Shown here piece after piece: positions 42,537-51,722 of a stretch of 64,000 nucleotides of DNA. Positions within the stretch are counted from its first letter, which is position 1; every line of letters begins with the position of its first letter. Location of the stretch: contig DASXBZ010000198.1 in assembly GCA_036491435.1 (NCBI GenBank), positions 1 to 64,000 on the forward strand. Direction: 5' to 3'. The position numbers and the translations under genes are program-made. The notes under the pieces were generated by a model, which was not told the origin of the DNA, ran no database searches, and worked only from the letters and a program-made list of their open reading frames with translations. This DNA is from Bog-473 sp036491435 (GTDB lineage: Bacteria > Actinomycetota > Acidimicrobiia > Acidimicrobiales > RAAP-2).

Positions 42537-43751
42537 ATGTCGACTGCCGAAGTGAATCTGGAGTGGCTGATTTCTGTCGACGACCACATCCTCGAGCCCC
42601 CTCGGCTCTGGGTTGACCGGGTCGCCGCCAAGGACCGTGACCGGGCGCCCCACATGGAGACCGCCGACGGGATGGACTACTGGGTCTACGACGGCAAGCG
42701 CTACCCGAGCTCAGGACTGAGCGCGGTCGCGGGGAAGTCGAAGGAGGAGTTCAGTCCCGAGCCCCTGCCGTACTCGGAGATGCGTCCCGGCTGCTATGAC
42801 CCGACGGCGCGGCTCGAGGACATGGACCGGGCGGGGATCCTCGCTTCGCTGTGCTTCCCCACGATCACCCGATTCTGCGGGCAGCTCTTCATGGACGCGA
42901 GCGATCGCGAATTCGGGTTCGAATGCCTCCAGCACTACAACGACTGGATCGTGGAGGAGTGGTGTGGCGCCGCGCCGGGCCGCTACATCCCGCTGATGCT
43001 GATCCCCATGTGGGACCCGAAGTTGGCGGCCAAGGAGATGGAGCGGATGGCGGCTAAGGGGGTCACCGCGTTCGCCTTTTCCGAGAACCCGGCTCCGCTC
43101 GGCCTCCCGACGATCCACGACGTCGACGGGTACTGGGACCCGGTGATGTCGACGGCGAACGAGATCGGGATGGTGGCCTCGATGCACGTGGGCTCGTCGT
43201 CTGTGGTCCCGCAGATCGCGCCGGACTCGCCGTTCATGGCCAACCTGGCCTGGGGGGCCATTCGAACCTCGGGTGCGATGCTCTCGTGGCTCTTCAGTGG
43301 CCTGTTCCAGCGCTTCCCGAACCTCAAGATCGCGTTGTCCGAGGGTGAGGTCGGGTGGATGCCCTACTTCTTGGAGCGGGCGGAACAGGTGCTCGACAAG
43401 CAGCGCTACTGGGTCATGCGGGGCCAGCAGTTCATGGATCACGGGAAGTCGGACCTCAACGTCGTGGATTTGAACACGCTCAACGTCCGCGAGCTGTTCC
43501 GCGACCACGTGTTCGGCTGCTTCATCGAGGATCACCACGGCATTGCGAGCATCGAGGAGATCGGCGAGAACAACATCATGTGCGAGACGGACTACCCGCA
43601 CTCCGACTCGACCTGGCCGAACTGCATCACGGCAGTCAAGAAGGTCATCGGGCATCTCCCGGCCGAGACCCAGTACAAGCTGCTCCGTAGCAACGCCGAG
43701 AAGCTGTACCGGTTCACCCCCGCTGAGCCGCCGGTCATGGTGCGCCCCTGA
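42537..43751 (+). CDS. Amidohydro_2 metal-dependent hydrolase
   Basis: Amidohydro_2 protein of 404 residues of the EPP subgroup. ATG 42537 follows AGGAGG at nine bases. Motifs: LISVDDHILEPPRLW, strand-5 His in SMHVGSSS, Glu in LSEGEVGW, and the last Asp in CETDYPHSDSTW. It is most like 2189-3472 and 13982-15277, but lacks their VKALRAEA-type C-terminal tail. It lies upstream of a CoA ligase on the same strand, as in the 2189-5239 unit where the order is ligase then amidohydrolase. The gene is more GC-rich than its left neighbours. Confidence 0.82.
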   Translation: MSTAEVNLEWLISVDDHILEPPRLWVDRVAAKDRDRAPHMETADGMDYWVYDGKRYPSSGLSAVAGKSKEEFSPEPLPYSEMRPGCYDPTARLEDMDRAGILASLCFPTITRFCGQLFMDASDREFGFECLQHYNDWIVEEWCGAAPGRYIPLMLIPMWDPKLAAKEMERMAAKGVTAFAFSENPAPLGLPTIHDVDGYWDPVMSTANEIGMVASMHVGSSSVVPQIAPDSPFMANLAWGAIRTSGAMLSWLFSGLFQRFPNLKIALSEGEVGWMPYFLERAEQVLDKQRYWVMRGQQFMDHGKSDLNVVDLNTLNVRELFRDHVFGCFIEDHHGIASIEEIGENNIMCETDYPHSDSTWPNCITAVKKVIGHLPAETQYKLLRSNAEKLYRFTPAEPPVMVRP

Positions 43752-43926
43752 CGACTGGGATTAGTGGGATCAAGGGCCGGCCGAGCTCGACCGCGAGAGG
43801 AACAGATGAGCTGGGCTGAGCTTGTCGGCAAGAGGTCACCGACGGTTCAGCGAACCCGGGTCAGAGCGTCGCGCAGAGCGAGCGCCTGATGAACTGCAGA
43901 GCGATGGGCGACGTTGGTCGGTCGAA

Positions 43927-45552
43927 GTGCTAGAGGATCGCCGGCGTAATCAACAGGCGATGTGGGCTCGGGTCGGAGCAACCAACGCCTCCTTGGCAGA
44001 TCTCGTCGACGCCAGAGCGGACGAGAGTCCCGACGACCTGCTTTTCGTGGACGACCAGGGGCGTCGAATGAGCTGTGCAGAATTTCAAGTCGCCTCGGAC
44101 CGTGCGGCGAAGCGGCTTGCGGGCCTTGGGGTGGGACCGGATTCGCTCGTGTCATGGATTCTGCCGACGAGCATTGAGGCCTTGGTCATCACGGTGGCCC
44201 TCTCACGGGTTGGAGCGGTGCAGAATCCGATCATTCCCATGTACCGGGAGCGAGAGATCGGTCACATCCTCGATGAAGCGAGCATCGACGCCATGATCGT
44301 GGTCCCGAACTGGGCTGATGTCGACTACAAGAGGATGACCGAAACCCTGTCCACAGACCGTGGCGGGGTTCCAGTCGTGTGGACCGTCGACGAGGTGCTG
44401 GGGGAGTCTGCCTCGCTAGAGCGGATCTCCTCGCAGCGGGGCGCCATCCAGAAGCCGGCCCGGTGGGTCTTCTACACCTCTGGCTCCTCGGGCGTGCCAA
44501 AAGGTTGCCGGCATACCGATCAGACATTGTTGAGCACGGCAAGCGGAATGAGTCGATACCTCCAAATGTCCGCCGCGGACAGAAGCGGAATCGCGTTTCC
44601 CATCGCACACATCGGCGGGGCGGTCAATCTGATGGCGGCGTTGCTCAGCGGCGCGACACTCATCCTGATCGAGAGGTTTTCGCGGGATTCGATCCCCGTC
44701 CTCGCCGACGAGAAGGTCACGATGGCTGGATCCGGTACCGCTTTTCACCTGGCCTACCTGGAGGCGCAGGCGGTCCAGCCCGGCCAGCCGATCTTCCCGT
44801 TCTTGCGTTGCTGTCCTGGCGGCGGCGCGCCCAAACCGCCCGGGCTGCATGAGCGGGTCAAGCACGAGCTGGGAGGAGTCGGCATCCTCTCGGGCTGGGG
44901 GCTGACGGAAGCCCCGGTGCTCACCATGTCGCGGCCCCAAGATCCCGACGAGAAGTTGTCCGACACCGAAGGCACACCTCTGCCAGGTGTCGCCATCCGA
45001 GTGGTCGGACCGGATGGCCGTCAGTGCGAGGCGGGTGAGCCGGGCGAACTCCGCGTGCAAGCGCCACAGCAGATGTTGGGCTATGTGAATCGTCAACTCG
45101 ATGCAGAGGTCTTCGACGAAGAAGGATCTCTCCGAACCGGAGATCTCGGCATCGTGGATCCGGACGGATTCGTACGCATCACTGGACGATTGAAGGACGT
45201 GGTGATTCGCAATGGAGAGAACGTCGCCACCGCCGAGGTGGAGGAGCTTCTCAGGGCACACCCCGATGTCACAGACGCCGCCGTGATCGGACTGCCGGAC
45301 CCGCGCACCGGTGAGCGGGTTTGTGCAGTCATCGAGCTCACGTTCCACGTCCGACCATTGAATGTCGAGTTGGTGGGGACCTACCTGGAGGAAGCGGGAC
45401 TTCGTCGCATTGCGTGGCCGGAGCAGATCGAGATCGTCACATCGCTCCCGCGCAACGTGGCTGGAAAGGTCGACAAATCAGCGCTCAAGCAAGCGTTCAC
45501 GCCGGACGCCGATAGCGCGCGCCGTGACGATCGAGTGTCAGGCAAGCCGTGA
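43927..45552 (+). CDS. AMP-dependent acyl-CoA synthetase
   Basis: ANL-type ligase of about 541 residues. Motifs: FYTSGSSGVPKGCRHTD, GILSGWGLTEAPVLT, LRTGDLGIVDPDG, GRLKDVVIRNGENVATAEVEE and NVAGKVDKSALKQ. The start is uncertain. The frame is open from TTG 43822, but residues before GTG 43927 look non-coding; ATG 43960 is a further choice. A separate 27-codon frame with an SD-like AGAGGA begins at ATG 43806. It follows an amidohydrolase gene and precedes an EthD-like gene on the same strand. Confidence 0.8.
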   Translation: MLEDRRRNQQAMWARVGATNASLADLVDARADESPDDLLFVDDQGRRMSCAEFQVASDRAAKRLAGLGVGPDSLVSWILPTSIEALVITVALSRVGAVQNPIIPMYREREIGHILDEASIDAMIVVPNWADVDYKRMTETLSTDRGGVPVVWTVDEVLGESASLERISSQRGAIQKPARWVFYTSGSSGVPKGCRHTDQTLLSTASGMSRYLQMSAADRSGIAFPIAHIGGAVNLMAALLSGATLILIERFSRDSIPVLADEKVTMAGSGTAFHLAYLEAQAVQPGQPIFPFLRCCPGGGAPKPPGLHERVKHELGGVGILSGWGLTEAPVLTMSRPQDPDEKLSDTEGTPLPGVAIRVVGPDGRQCEAGEPGELRVQAPQQMLGYVNRQLDAEVFDEEGSLRTGDLGIVDPDGFVRITGRLKDVVIRNGENVATAEVEELLRAHPDVTDAAVIGLPDPRTGERVCAVIELTFHVRPLNVELVGTYLEEAGLRRIAWPEQIEIVTSLPRNVAGKVDKSALKQAFTPDADSARRDDRVSGKP

Positions 45553-45633
45553 TGTGCTGAGTTCATCGAGAGTTTCAACACGTGCGACCTACTCTCCACA
45601 TCCATAGGTGAACAAGGAACCGGGAGAACCCAC

Positions 45634-45948
45634 ATGCCTCGCTATGTGCTTATCGCGCTCAACAGTCCAACCCAAGGTGACGGCGACGAGGCCGCATACA
45701 ACGACTGGTACAACCAAACGCACAAGGCCGAACTCCTGAGTGTCGACGGCAGCCGTTCCGTTCGCCGCTTCAAGGTCATCAATCGGAACCGCATGGACGA
45801 GGACTACGTCTCCCTCACGGAAATTGACGCTGAGAATCCCGAGATCGTGATGCAACAGCTCGCCGAGCGAGCTTCCGAAATCACGGAGAAGATGGATCGG
45901 ACGTCGTCGATCTTCATCCTTGCCGAGGAACTTGATACGACGGTCTGA
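45634..45948 (+). CDS. EthD-like dimeric alpha/beta-barrel protein
   Basis: Small protein of 104 residues starting MPRYVLIALNSPTQG, with AYNDWYNQTHKAELLS and VRRFKVINR, the pattern of EthD-type and related dimeric ferredoxin-like barrels. GGGAG stands nine bases upstream of ATG 45634. Such proteins support degradation of ethers, phenols or ring compounds, sometimes as small lyases or isomerases. Its specific function is unknown. Its position after amidohydrolase and ligase genes suggests the same pathway. Confidence 0.72.
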   Translation: MPRYVLIALNSPTQGDGDEAAYNDWYNQTHKAELLSVDGSRSVRRFKVINRNRMDEDYVSLTEIDAENPEIVMQQLAERASEITEKMDRTSSIFILAEELDTTV

Positions 45949-45958
45949 AGTGCCGTCG
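45938..45958 (+). terminator. Stem-loop after the EthD-like gene
   Basis: CGACGG and CCGTCG form a six-base perfect stem with a nine-base loop covering the stop codon at 45946-45948, between convergent genes. No T-tract. Confidence 0.3.
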
Positions 45959-45978
45959 AGCCCGAGAGCGCGACGCAG

Positions 45979-46356
45979 CTAGCTCTGGTATTCGTCGTCA
46001 CTGACATGGTCACCCCACGCAGCCTCGCCTTCGCTCACTGCGAGGTGCGTCATGAGGTGATCGGGTCCGGCTCCGTGCCAGTGCCATTCGCCACCGGGCG
46101 CAAACACCGTGTCGCCGGGCCGCAGGACTATTACCGGTTCGCCGCGGGCCTGGATGCGACCCTCTCCCTCCGTGACGAACAGGCTCTGCCCCACCGAATG
46201 GCTGTGCCAAGCCGTGCGGGCTCCGGGGGTGAAATGCACGTGCGCCACCGTGGCCGGCGATGCGCCATGGGTCTGCGCCAGGAAATCGATGAAGACCTCT
46301 CCGGTGAACCATTCCGATGGCCCTTTGACCGTTGCAGCTTTCCGCCCGATTTCCAT
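45979..46356 (-). CDS. Cupin-domain protein
   Basis: Small cupin of 125 residues. The open frame reaches 46488, but ATG 46356 has AGGAGG close upstream and begins MEIGRKAATVKGPSEWFTG. Metal-binding motif 1 is in FTPGARTAWHSHSVGQSLFVTEGEG (His, His, Gln/Glu), motif 2 in PGDTVFAPGGEWHWHGAG. Proteins of this size and pattern include carboxymuconolactone-type decarboxylases and quercetinase-like dioxygenases; the role here is open. It is convergent with the EthD-like gene and lies left of a 260-base gap. Confidence 0.8.
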   Translation of the reverse strand: MEIGRKAATVKGPSEWFTGEVFIDFLAQTHGASPATVAHVHFTPGARTAWHSHSVGQSLFVTEGEGRIQARGEPVIVLRPGDTVFAPGGEWHWHGAGPDHLMTHLAVSEGEAAWGDHVSDDEYQS

Positions 46357-46616
46357 TGCATCGCCCTCCTGTTTCGAACGCGCCTGAGAGTGTGGTGATC
46401 GCTGGACAGCGCGTAGTCCCGACATCAAACCACCTTCGGCGACGCACGGCCCGGAGAACACCTTGAAGACCTTGGTCGCCTCCACCATCCTCGAGAGCCC
46501 CGAGCGCGACCCTCTCGCGACCCCCTGGTCTCGATCTGTTTGAATGGGCCTCGATCTCGTCAGTCTGGTCGCAGCGAATCGATCCAGGTTCGTCGCGGAG
46601 AAATGGAGGAGTTGCG
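46357..46616. other. Divergent intergenic region, no gene recognised
   Basis: Gap of 260 bases between the divergent cupin and CoA-transferase genes. Two near-direct repeats of CTCGATCT (46531-46558 area) flank TTTGAATGGG. No coding frame with a good start is seen. It must hold both promoters. Confidence 0.3.
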
Positions 46617-47837
46617 TTGGCCGACGTCATGGAAGGGGTCCGCATCCTCGAAGTCGCTGAGCACACATTCGTGCCCGCCGCTTCCGCCATCCTGGCCGAC
46701 TGGGGAGCCGACGTGATCAAGATCGAGCATCCCGAACGCGGCGACGCAATGCGGGGCTTGGCGTCCAGCGGTGTCATGCCCATGCTTGGCGACGTGCACG
46801 TCCTGCTCGAGCACTCCAATCGGGGTAAGCGGAGTATCGGGATCGACATCCAGACCGAGGGCGGCCTCGAGCTCATCTACAAGCTGGCCGAGACGAGCGA
46901 CGTATTCCTGACCAACAAGCTCCCGGCGGTGAGGGAGCGCCTGCGGATCCAGCCCGAGCACATCCGGGCCCACAACCCCAACATCATCTACGTCGCCGGC
47001 ACCGGATCCGGCGAGCGCGGACCTGAGGCCAATCGCGGGGGATATGACTTCTTGAGCTACTGGTGCCGTGGCACCAGTGCCATGGGATCGACAACGACCG
47101 ATGCCGAATTCCTCACCGGGCAGCCCGCACCCGGATATGGCGACTCCATTGGCGGCATGACGATCGCGGGTGGGATCCTCGGGGCGCTCTTCCATCGGGA
47201 GCGGACGGGGGAGGCAAAGACGGTGGATGTCTCGCTCCTGGGTGTCGGCATGTGGGCCATGAGCCCGGCGATCGCCCTGACCCTGCAGCTGGACCGTCCG
47301 TGGCGACCGGGCCCTGGCGGCGCCACAGCGCCGTTCAATCCGCTCGTCGGTACCTATCGGACGCAGGACGGGCGCTTCCTGGCCTTCTCGTGTCTCCAGG
47401 GTTTCCATTATTGGCCGGGCGCTTGCAGGGTCGTCGGTCGCGAAGACCTCATTGAGGACCCGCGGTTCGCCACGCCGGAGCTGTTGGCCGAGAACGCCGG
47501 CGTTGCTCGCGACATCCTCGCCGAGATCTTCTTGGCTTCCCCGTTGAGCGAATGGCGCACACGACTCGAGGACTTCGAGGGACAGTGGTCCTTTGCGCAG
47601 GACACCCTTGAAGTAGTGGAAGATCCTCAGACGTTGGCGAACGGCTACATCGGCGAAACGGCGACCGCCGACGGCACGGCCTACCGGCTCGTGACGACCC
47701 CCGTACAGTTCGGCGGGTCGCCGGCTCCCCCCAAGCGCGGGCCGCTGTTCAACGAGCACTGCGACGAAATTCTGACGGATCTCGGCTACGACCAAGACCG
47801 GATCATCGAGCTCAAGGTGGCGGGAGTGGTCGCCTAG
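46617..47837 (+). CDS. CaiB/BaiF (family III) CoA-transferase
   Basis: Single-domain family III CoA-transferase of 406 residues starting at TTG 46617 with GGAGGA seven bases upstream. Motifs: MEGVRILEVAEHTFVPAA, WGADVIKIEHPERGD, GKRSIGIDIQTEGG and the Asp-containing GGYDFLSYWCRG. The C-terminus is GYDQDRIIELKVAGVV. It is a tandem paralogue of the next gene. Such enzymes transfer CoA to the substrate acid or isomerise it; the preference cannot be read from the sequence. Confidence 0.85.
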   Translation: MADVMEGVRILEVAEHTFVPAASAILADWGADVIKIEHPERGDAMRGLASSGVMPMLGDVHVLLEHSNRGKRSIGIDIQTEGGLELIYKLAETSDVFLTNKLPAVRERLRIQPEHIRAHNPNIIYVAGTGSGERGPEANRGGYDFLSYWCRGTSAMGSTTTDAEFLTGQPAPGYGDSIGGMTIAGGILGALFHRERTGEAKTVDVSLLGVGMWAMSPAIALTLQLDRPWRPGPGGATAPFNPLVGTYRTQDGRFLAFSCLQGFHYWPGACRVVGREDLIEDPRFATPELLAENAGVARDILAEIFLASPLSEWRTRLEDFEGQWSFAQDTLEVVEDPQTLANGYIGETATADGTAYRLVTTPVQFGGSPAPPKRGPLFNEHCDEILTDLGYDQDRIIELKVAGVVA

Positions 47838-47873
47838 CCGCGGCACGATCAGCCTGAACGGGTCGCGTTCGTC

Positions 47874-47886
47874 GGGAAGTCTTCCC
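47874..47886. promoter_or_regulatory. Perfect palindrome between CoA-transferase genes
   Basis: GGGAAG-T-CTTCCC is a perfect 13-base palindrome, nested between GGGTC and GACCC. It lies in the 149-base gap before the next CoA-transferase gene. It could be an operator or part of a terminator; neither is shown. Confidence 0.3.
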
Positions 47887-47986
47887 AGACACGGGGACCC
47901 GGGACGTACGAGATCCGCCCGCTGTTGCGGTGCAAGGGTCACCCGCCACAAGATGCAGCGCGCCAACGATGGAAGGGAGTCTGCTC

Positions 47987-49222
47987 GTGGAGAGAGTGCT
48001 GGAAGGGGTCAAGGTGCTCGAGGTCTCGGCTTGGGCCTTCGTCCCCTCGGCCGGAGCCGTGTTGGCCGACTGGGGGGCCGATGTCGTCAAAGTCGAGCCT
48101 CCCACCGGTGATCCCCTTCGAGGCCTCGTCAACGCCGGCATCGGCGGGGGATCGGGGCCCTCGTTTCCCTGGGAAGCCTGGAACCGAGGGAAGCGAAGCG
48201 TCGCCCTCGATCTGAAACATCCACGAGCCCGCGAGATCCTCTTGAAGGCGGCCGAGACGGCCGACGTCTTCCTGACGAGTTACCTTCCCCCGACGCGGCG
48301 TCAGCTGGGAATCGACATTGACGACATCCGTGCGGTCAACCCGTCCATCGTGTACGCCTCCGGCACCGGTCAGGGCGCCATGGGCGAGGAGGCCGAGAAG
48401 GGCGGCTACGACTCCATCAGCTTCTGGGCCCGTGGTGGCGTGGGCGCCACGGTCACGCCTCCGGGCGCAGAGCGCCCGATCGGACAACCAGCGGGCGCTT
48501 TCGGTGACTCGCTGAGCGGCATGGCGCTCGCCGGTGGCGTTGCCGCCGCGCTGTTCCGCCGGGCTCGTACCGGCGAGGGAGCAGTGGTCGATGTGGCGCT
48601 CTTGGGGACCGCGATGTGGTGTCTCCAGATGCCCATCGTCGGCGCCGCCGTCATGATGGCCCAGCGACCGGCGGACGATGCGCCACGGCCGAGTTCGCGC
48701 GACGCCAACCCACAGATCTTCAATCCGCTTGTCAACAACTATCAGACGTCAGATGGCCGGTGGCTTTCCCTCTGCATGCTCCAACGCGATCGCTACTGGG
48801 ACGACGTACTCGTGGCCGTCGGCCGGGAGGACCTCAAGGCCGATCCGCGGTTCAGCACGCCGGAGGCTTTGGGAGCCCACACTGCTGAAGCGATCGCCGA
48901 GCTGGAGCGTACGTTCGGGGCCATGTCGCTGGAGCAGGCACGGACGGCACTCGGCTCGCAGTCTGGCCAGTGGGATGTGATGCAGAACGTGCTGGAGCTG
49001 CCGGCTGACCCGCAGGCCGTGGCCAACGGCTTCGTCCAACCGATCGAATACGACAACGAAGTCGTCTTGCCGTTGATCTCATCTCCCGCGCAGTTCGATC
49101 GCATTCCGAACCCGCTGGGCCGGGCTCCCGAATTCGGGGCGGACACGGACGAAGTGTTGGCGGAACTGGGTCTCGACGCCGACGACGTGCTCCAGGCGAA
49201 AATCGACGGCGCCGTCCATTGA
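47987..49222 (+). CDS. CaiB/BaiF (family III) CoA-transferase
   Basis: Family III CoA-transferase of 411 residues. GTG 47987 is preceded by GGGAG at seven bases; the frame is open further upstream. Motifs: LEGVKVLEVSAWAFVPSA, WGADVVKVEPPTGD, GKRSVALDLKHPRARE and KGGYDSISFWARGG with the expected Asp. It is a paralogue of the preceding gene, sharing the FVP-A-LADWGADV segment. Both may form one heteromeric enzyme or act on isomers. It faces the minus-strand CoA-transferase across 39 bases. Confidence 0.85.
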   Translation: MERVLEGVKVLEVSAWAFVPSAGAVLADWGADVVKVEPPTGDPLRGLVNAGIGGGSGPSFPWEAWNRGKRSVALDLKHPRAREILLKAAETADVFLTSYLPPTRRQLGIDIDDIRAVNPSIVYASGTGQGAMGEEAEKGGYDSISFWARGGVGATVTPPGAERPIGQPAGAFGDSLSGMALAGGVAAALFRRARTGEGAVVDVALLGTAMWCLQMPIVGAAVMMAQRPADDAPRPSSRDANPQIFNPLVNNYQTSDGRWLSLCMLQRDRYWDDVLVAVGREDLKADPRFSTPEALGAHTAEAIAELERTFGAMSLEQARTALGSQSGQWDVMQNVLELPADPQAVANGFVQPIEYDNEVVLPLISSPAQFDRIPNPLGRAPEFGADTDEVLAELGLDADDVLQAKIDGAVH

Positions 49223-49261
49223 CCCACGTCTCGCCTCGATTGTTCCTGCGTTCCGACTAGG

Positions 49262-50470
49262 TCACGGGGCTACCGCGACGCCGTCGGAGACAAGGGAGGC
49301 GGTGGCGTCTCCGTCGAGCCCTAGCTCCATCAGAACGTCTCGGGTGTGTTCGCCAAGCAAAGGCGCCCGCCATCGGGGTGCCGGTGGCCTCCCATCGAAG
49401 TCAACCGGCGTCGCCAGCATGGGCAGCGTCCCGTGTTCATCGGGAACCTCCACGACGGAGTGCGCCGCTCGGAATTGTTCGTCGGCGATCACATCGTCGA
49501 TCGTGTTCACCGGACTCCAAAAGAGTTCCGGCTCCTCGGCGAAGGCCGTCGCCCAGGCCTCCAGCGTTCGGGTGGCGAAGACCTCATCGAGCATTCCGAT
49601 CAGCTCGCGGGCATTGAGGGCCCGGTTTCTCGCACTGTCGAACCTCGTGTCAGTGATCCACTCAGGGTGCCCCACTGCCCGGGCCAAGGCGGGCCAATGA
49701 CGATCGCCCTCGAGGCCGACGATCCAGAACGATCTGCCATCACTTGCTGCGTAGTTGTTCAGCACGGGGCTGTGCATGGTCTCCCGGGTGCCGATGCCGA
49801 GTGTTCGACCCCACATGACAGCGACGTTGACGTCGAAACCGATGGTGTAGACCCCCTGTCGCAGCAATGAAGTCGACACAAGCTGGCCCCGTCCCGTCCG
49901 AGCCCGCTCGACCAAGGCGGCACTGATCATGGCGGCGCCTGTCATCGCCACGGTGTGGTCGCCCATACCGCCTCTTTGGAACGGCAGTGGACCGCCCGGT
50001 GTCCGGAGGGACTCGGCGATCCCGGCACGCGCCCAAAAGGCTGCGATGTCGTATGCACCTCGCTCGGCTTCGGGCCCTTCGAGGCCGTATCCGGTGATGA
50101 TGGCGTAGACCAAGCGTTGATACCGATCGCTCGTCTCCCTGGGGCCGAGATCCATGCGCTCGAGCGCCGCGGGTCGCAGGTTGGTGAGGAACACGTCGGC
50201 ATCCGCGACCAGTTGATGCACGACGCGCACCCCTCGCTCCTGAGAGAGATCGAGGGAGATGCTCCGCTTGCCCCGATTGTCGAGCTCGAAGACGGGATTG
50301 GTCGGTAGGTCCCCGCCCAGCATCTGCCCGAAGTTACGGGCGGGATCACCCTCCGGTGGCTCCACTTTCACCACGTCGGCGCCCCAGTCGGCGAGGATGC
50401 CACCGGCTCCAGGACCGGCGACCCAGACGCCGAGCTCGATGACGCGTACGCCTTCGAGCGGCCCGGTCAT
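49262..50470 (-). CDS. CaiB/BaiF (family III) CoA-transferase
   Basis: Family III CoA-transferase of 402 residues. ATG 50470 starts MTGPLEGVRVIELGVWVAGP; the open frame extends to 50629. Motifs: WGADVVKVEPPEGDPARN, GKRSISLDLSQERGV and RGAYDIAAFWARAG with the Asp. It resembles the two plus-strand CoA-transferases around 46.6-49.2 kb. It lies 22 bases downstream of the glutaredoxin-thioredoxin reductase gene on the same strand and may be transcribed with it. It is the last clear member of the catabolic region. Confidence 0.84.
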   Translation of the reverse strand: MTGPLEGVRVIELGVWVAGPGAGGILADWGADVVKVEPPEGDPARNFGQMLGGDLPTNPVFELDNRGKRSISLDLSQERGVRVVHQLVADADVFLTNLRPAALERMDLGPRETSDRYQRLVYAIITGYGLEGPEAERGAYDIAAFWARAGIAESLRTPGGPLPFQRGGMGDHTVAMTGAAMISAALVERARTGRGQLVSTSLLRQGVYTIGFDVNVAVMWGRTLGIGTRETMHSPVLNNYAASDGRSFWIVGLEGDRHWPALARAVGHPEWITDTRFDSARNRALNARELIGMLDEVFATRTLEAWATAFAEEPELFWSPVNTIDDVIADEQFRAAHSVVEVPDEHGTLPMLATPVDFDGRPPAPRWRAPLLGEHTRDVLMELGLDGDATASLVSDGVAVAP

Positions 50471-50492
50471 CAAACCACCGTAGCGACTCTGG

Positions 50493-51716
50493 TCAAGCGT
50501 CGACCAGAGCCACCGCCTTATAGCGGTGAGCTTCGAGGTGCCGGCGCGCCATGAGCAGAGCGGCGATGCCGTCACCGACTGCCGATCCCAGTTGCTTTGT
50601 CGAACCTGCGCGTACGTCCCCGGCGGCAAACACCCCCGGTATGGAGGTTTCCATGGTGTCGCTGGTCACGAGGAACCCCGCGGCGTCTTTCTGCACCGCG
50701 TCACCGAGGAACTCAGTGTTCGGTTGGAGGCCGATGAAGACGAAGGCAGCAGCGGCCGGGTACCGATGAGTTCCACCACCGTTGCGGTCGCGCGCCACAA
50801 CGGCGCCGAATCGGCCCTTCTCACCCTCCAGCGACACGATGTCCATGCCCGTGTGGATTGTGAACTGGGGATCGGAGCGGACGCGGTCTTGAAGAACCGG
50901 TGAGGCGGAAAGGTCGGAACGCGCGATCACTCGGACCCGTTTGGCGAACTCAGACAGATGGAGCCCCTCTTCCAAGGCAGAATTGCCACCGCCGATCACC
51001 ACGACTTCATCGGCTCCCTTGTAGAACGGCCCGTCACAGGTGGCGCAAAAATGCACGCCACTGCCGATCAGCTCGTCCTCACCCGGAACGTCGAGGCGAC
51101 GATACTTGGACCCCGTCGCCACGATCACCGCGGCCGAGACGAGCTGTTGCCCCGAGGACAATGAGGTGACCACGCTCGTGGCATCTCGTTCGATCCTCGC
51201 CACCGAGACCGCCGAGAGAAGCTCGACGCCGTAGCGACGGGCCTGGGTCACGAATCGCTCTGCGAGCTCTGCCCCAGAGATGCCATCGGGGAAGCCCGGA
51301 TAATTGTCGATCCGGTCGCTGATGCCGGCTTGGCCCCCCAGGGCACTGGCGTCGACGACGATGGCCTCGATGCCCTCTCGAGCTGCGTAGATGGCGGCAG
51401 CCAACCCCGCCGGGCCGCCGCCGACGATGACGAGATCGTAGGCCGACCGCTCGGCCTCCAACGTGAGGCCGAAGCGCTTGGCCAAAACCTCGTCGCTCGG
51501 GTTCACATCATGGTTGCCGTCGGAGTACACAACCGTTGGGATGATCTGTGCTCCGTCCTGCAATGCCTTGAGGCGCTCAATGTTTTCTGGGTGTTCGTCG
51601 AGGTCGGCGACGTCGTACGGGATCCGGTGCGCGGCAAGGAACTTCTTCACTCGCTTGCAATGGGGGCACCACGGGGCCGAGTAGACGGTGAGGTTGGGAC
51701 CCTGGGCGGAGGACAT
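50493..51716 (-). CDS. Glutaredoxin-thioredoxin reductase fusion
   Basis: Two-domain redox protein of 407 residues. Residues 1-85 form a glutaredoxin/NrdH-like domain with the active site C17-P-H-C20 and a cis-Pro (IIPTVV). From about residue 92 comes a thioredoxin-reductase domain: FAD site IVGGGPAGLAAAIYA, active-site C224-A-T-C227, NADPH site VVIGGGNSALEEG, and ATGS, GVFAAGDVR. Electrons may pass from NAD(P)H via FAD to the attached CPHC site, to defend or activate thiol partners. A -10-like TATGGT ends six bases before ATG 51716. It may be co-transcribed with a CoA-transferase gene. Confidence 0.88.
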   Translation of the reverse strand: MSSAQGPNLTVYSAPWCPHCKRVKKFLAAHRIPYDVADLDEHPENIERLKALQDGAQIIPTVVYSDGNHDVNPSDEVLAKRFGLTLEAERSAYDLVIVGGGPAGLAAAIYAAREGIEAIVVDASALGGQAGISDRIDNYPGFPDGISGAELAERFVTQARRYGVELLSAVSVARIERDATSVVTSLSSGQQLVSAAVIVATGSKYRRLDVPGEDELIGSGVHFCATCDGPFYKGADEVVVIGGGNSALEEGLHLSEFAKRVRVIARSDLSASPVLQDRVRSDPQFTIHTGMDIVSLEGEKGRFGAVVARDRNGGGTHRYPAAAAFVFIGLQPNTEFLGDAVQKDAAGFLVTSDTMETSIPGVFAAGDVRAGSTKQLGSAVGDGIAALLMARRHLEAHRYKAVALVDA

Positions 51717-51722
51717 CGCCCG

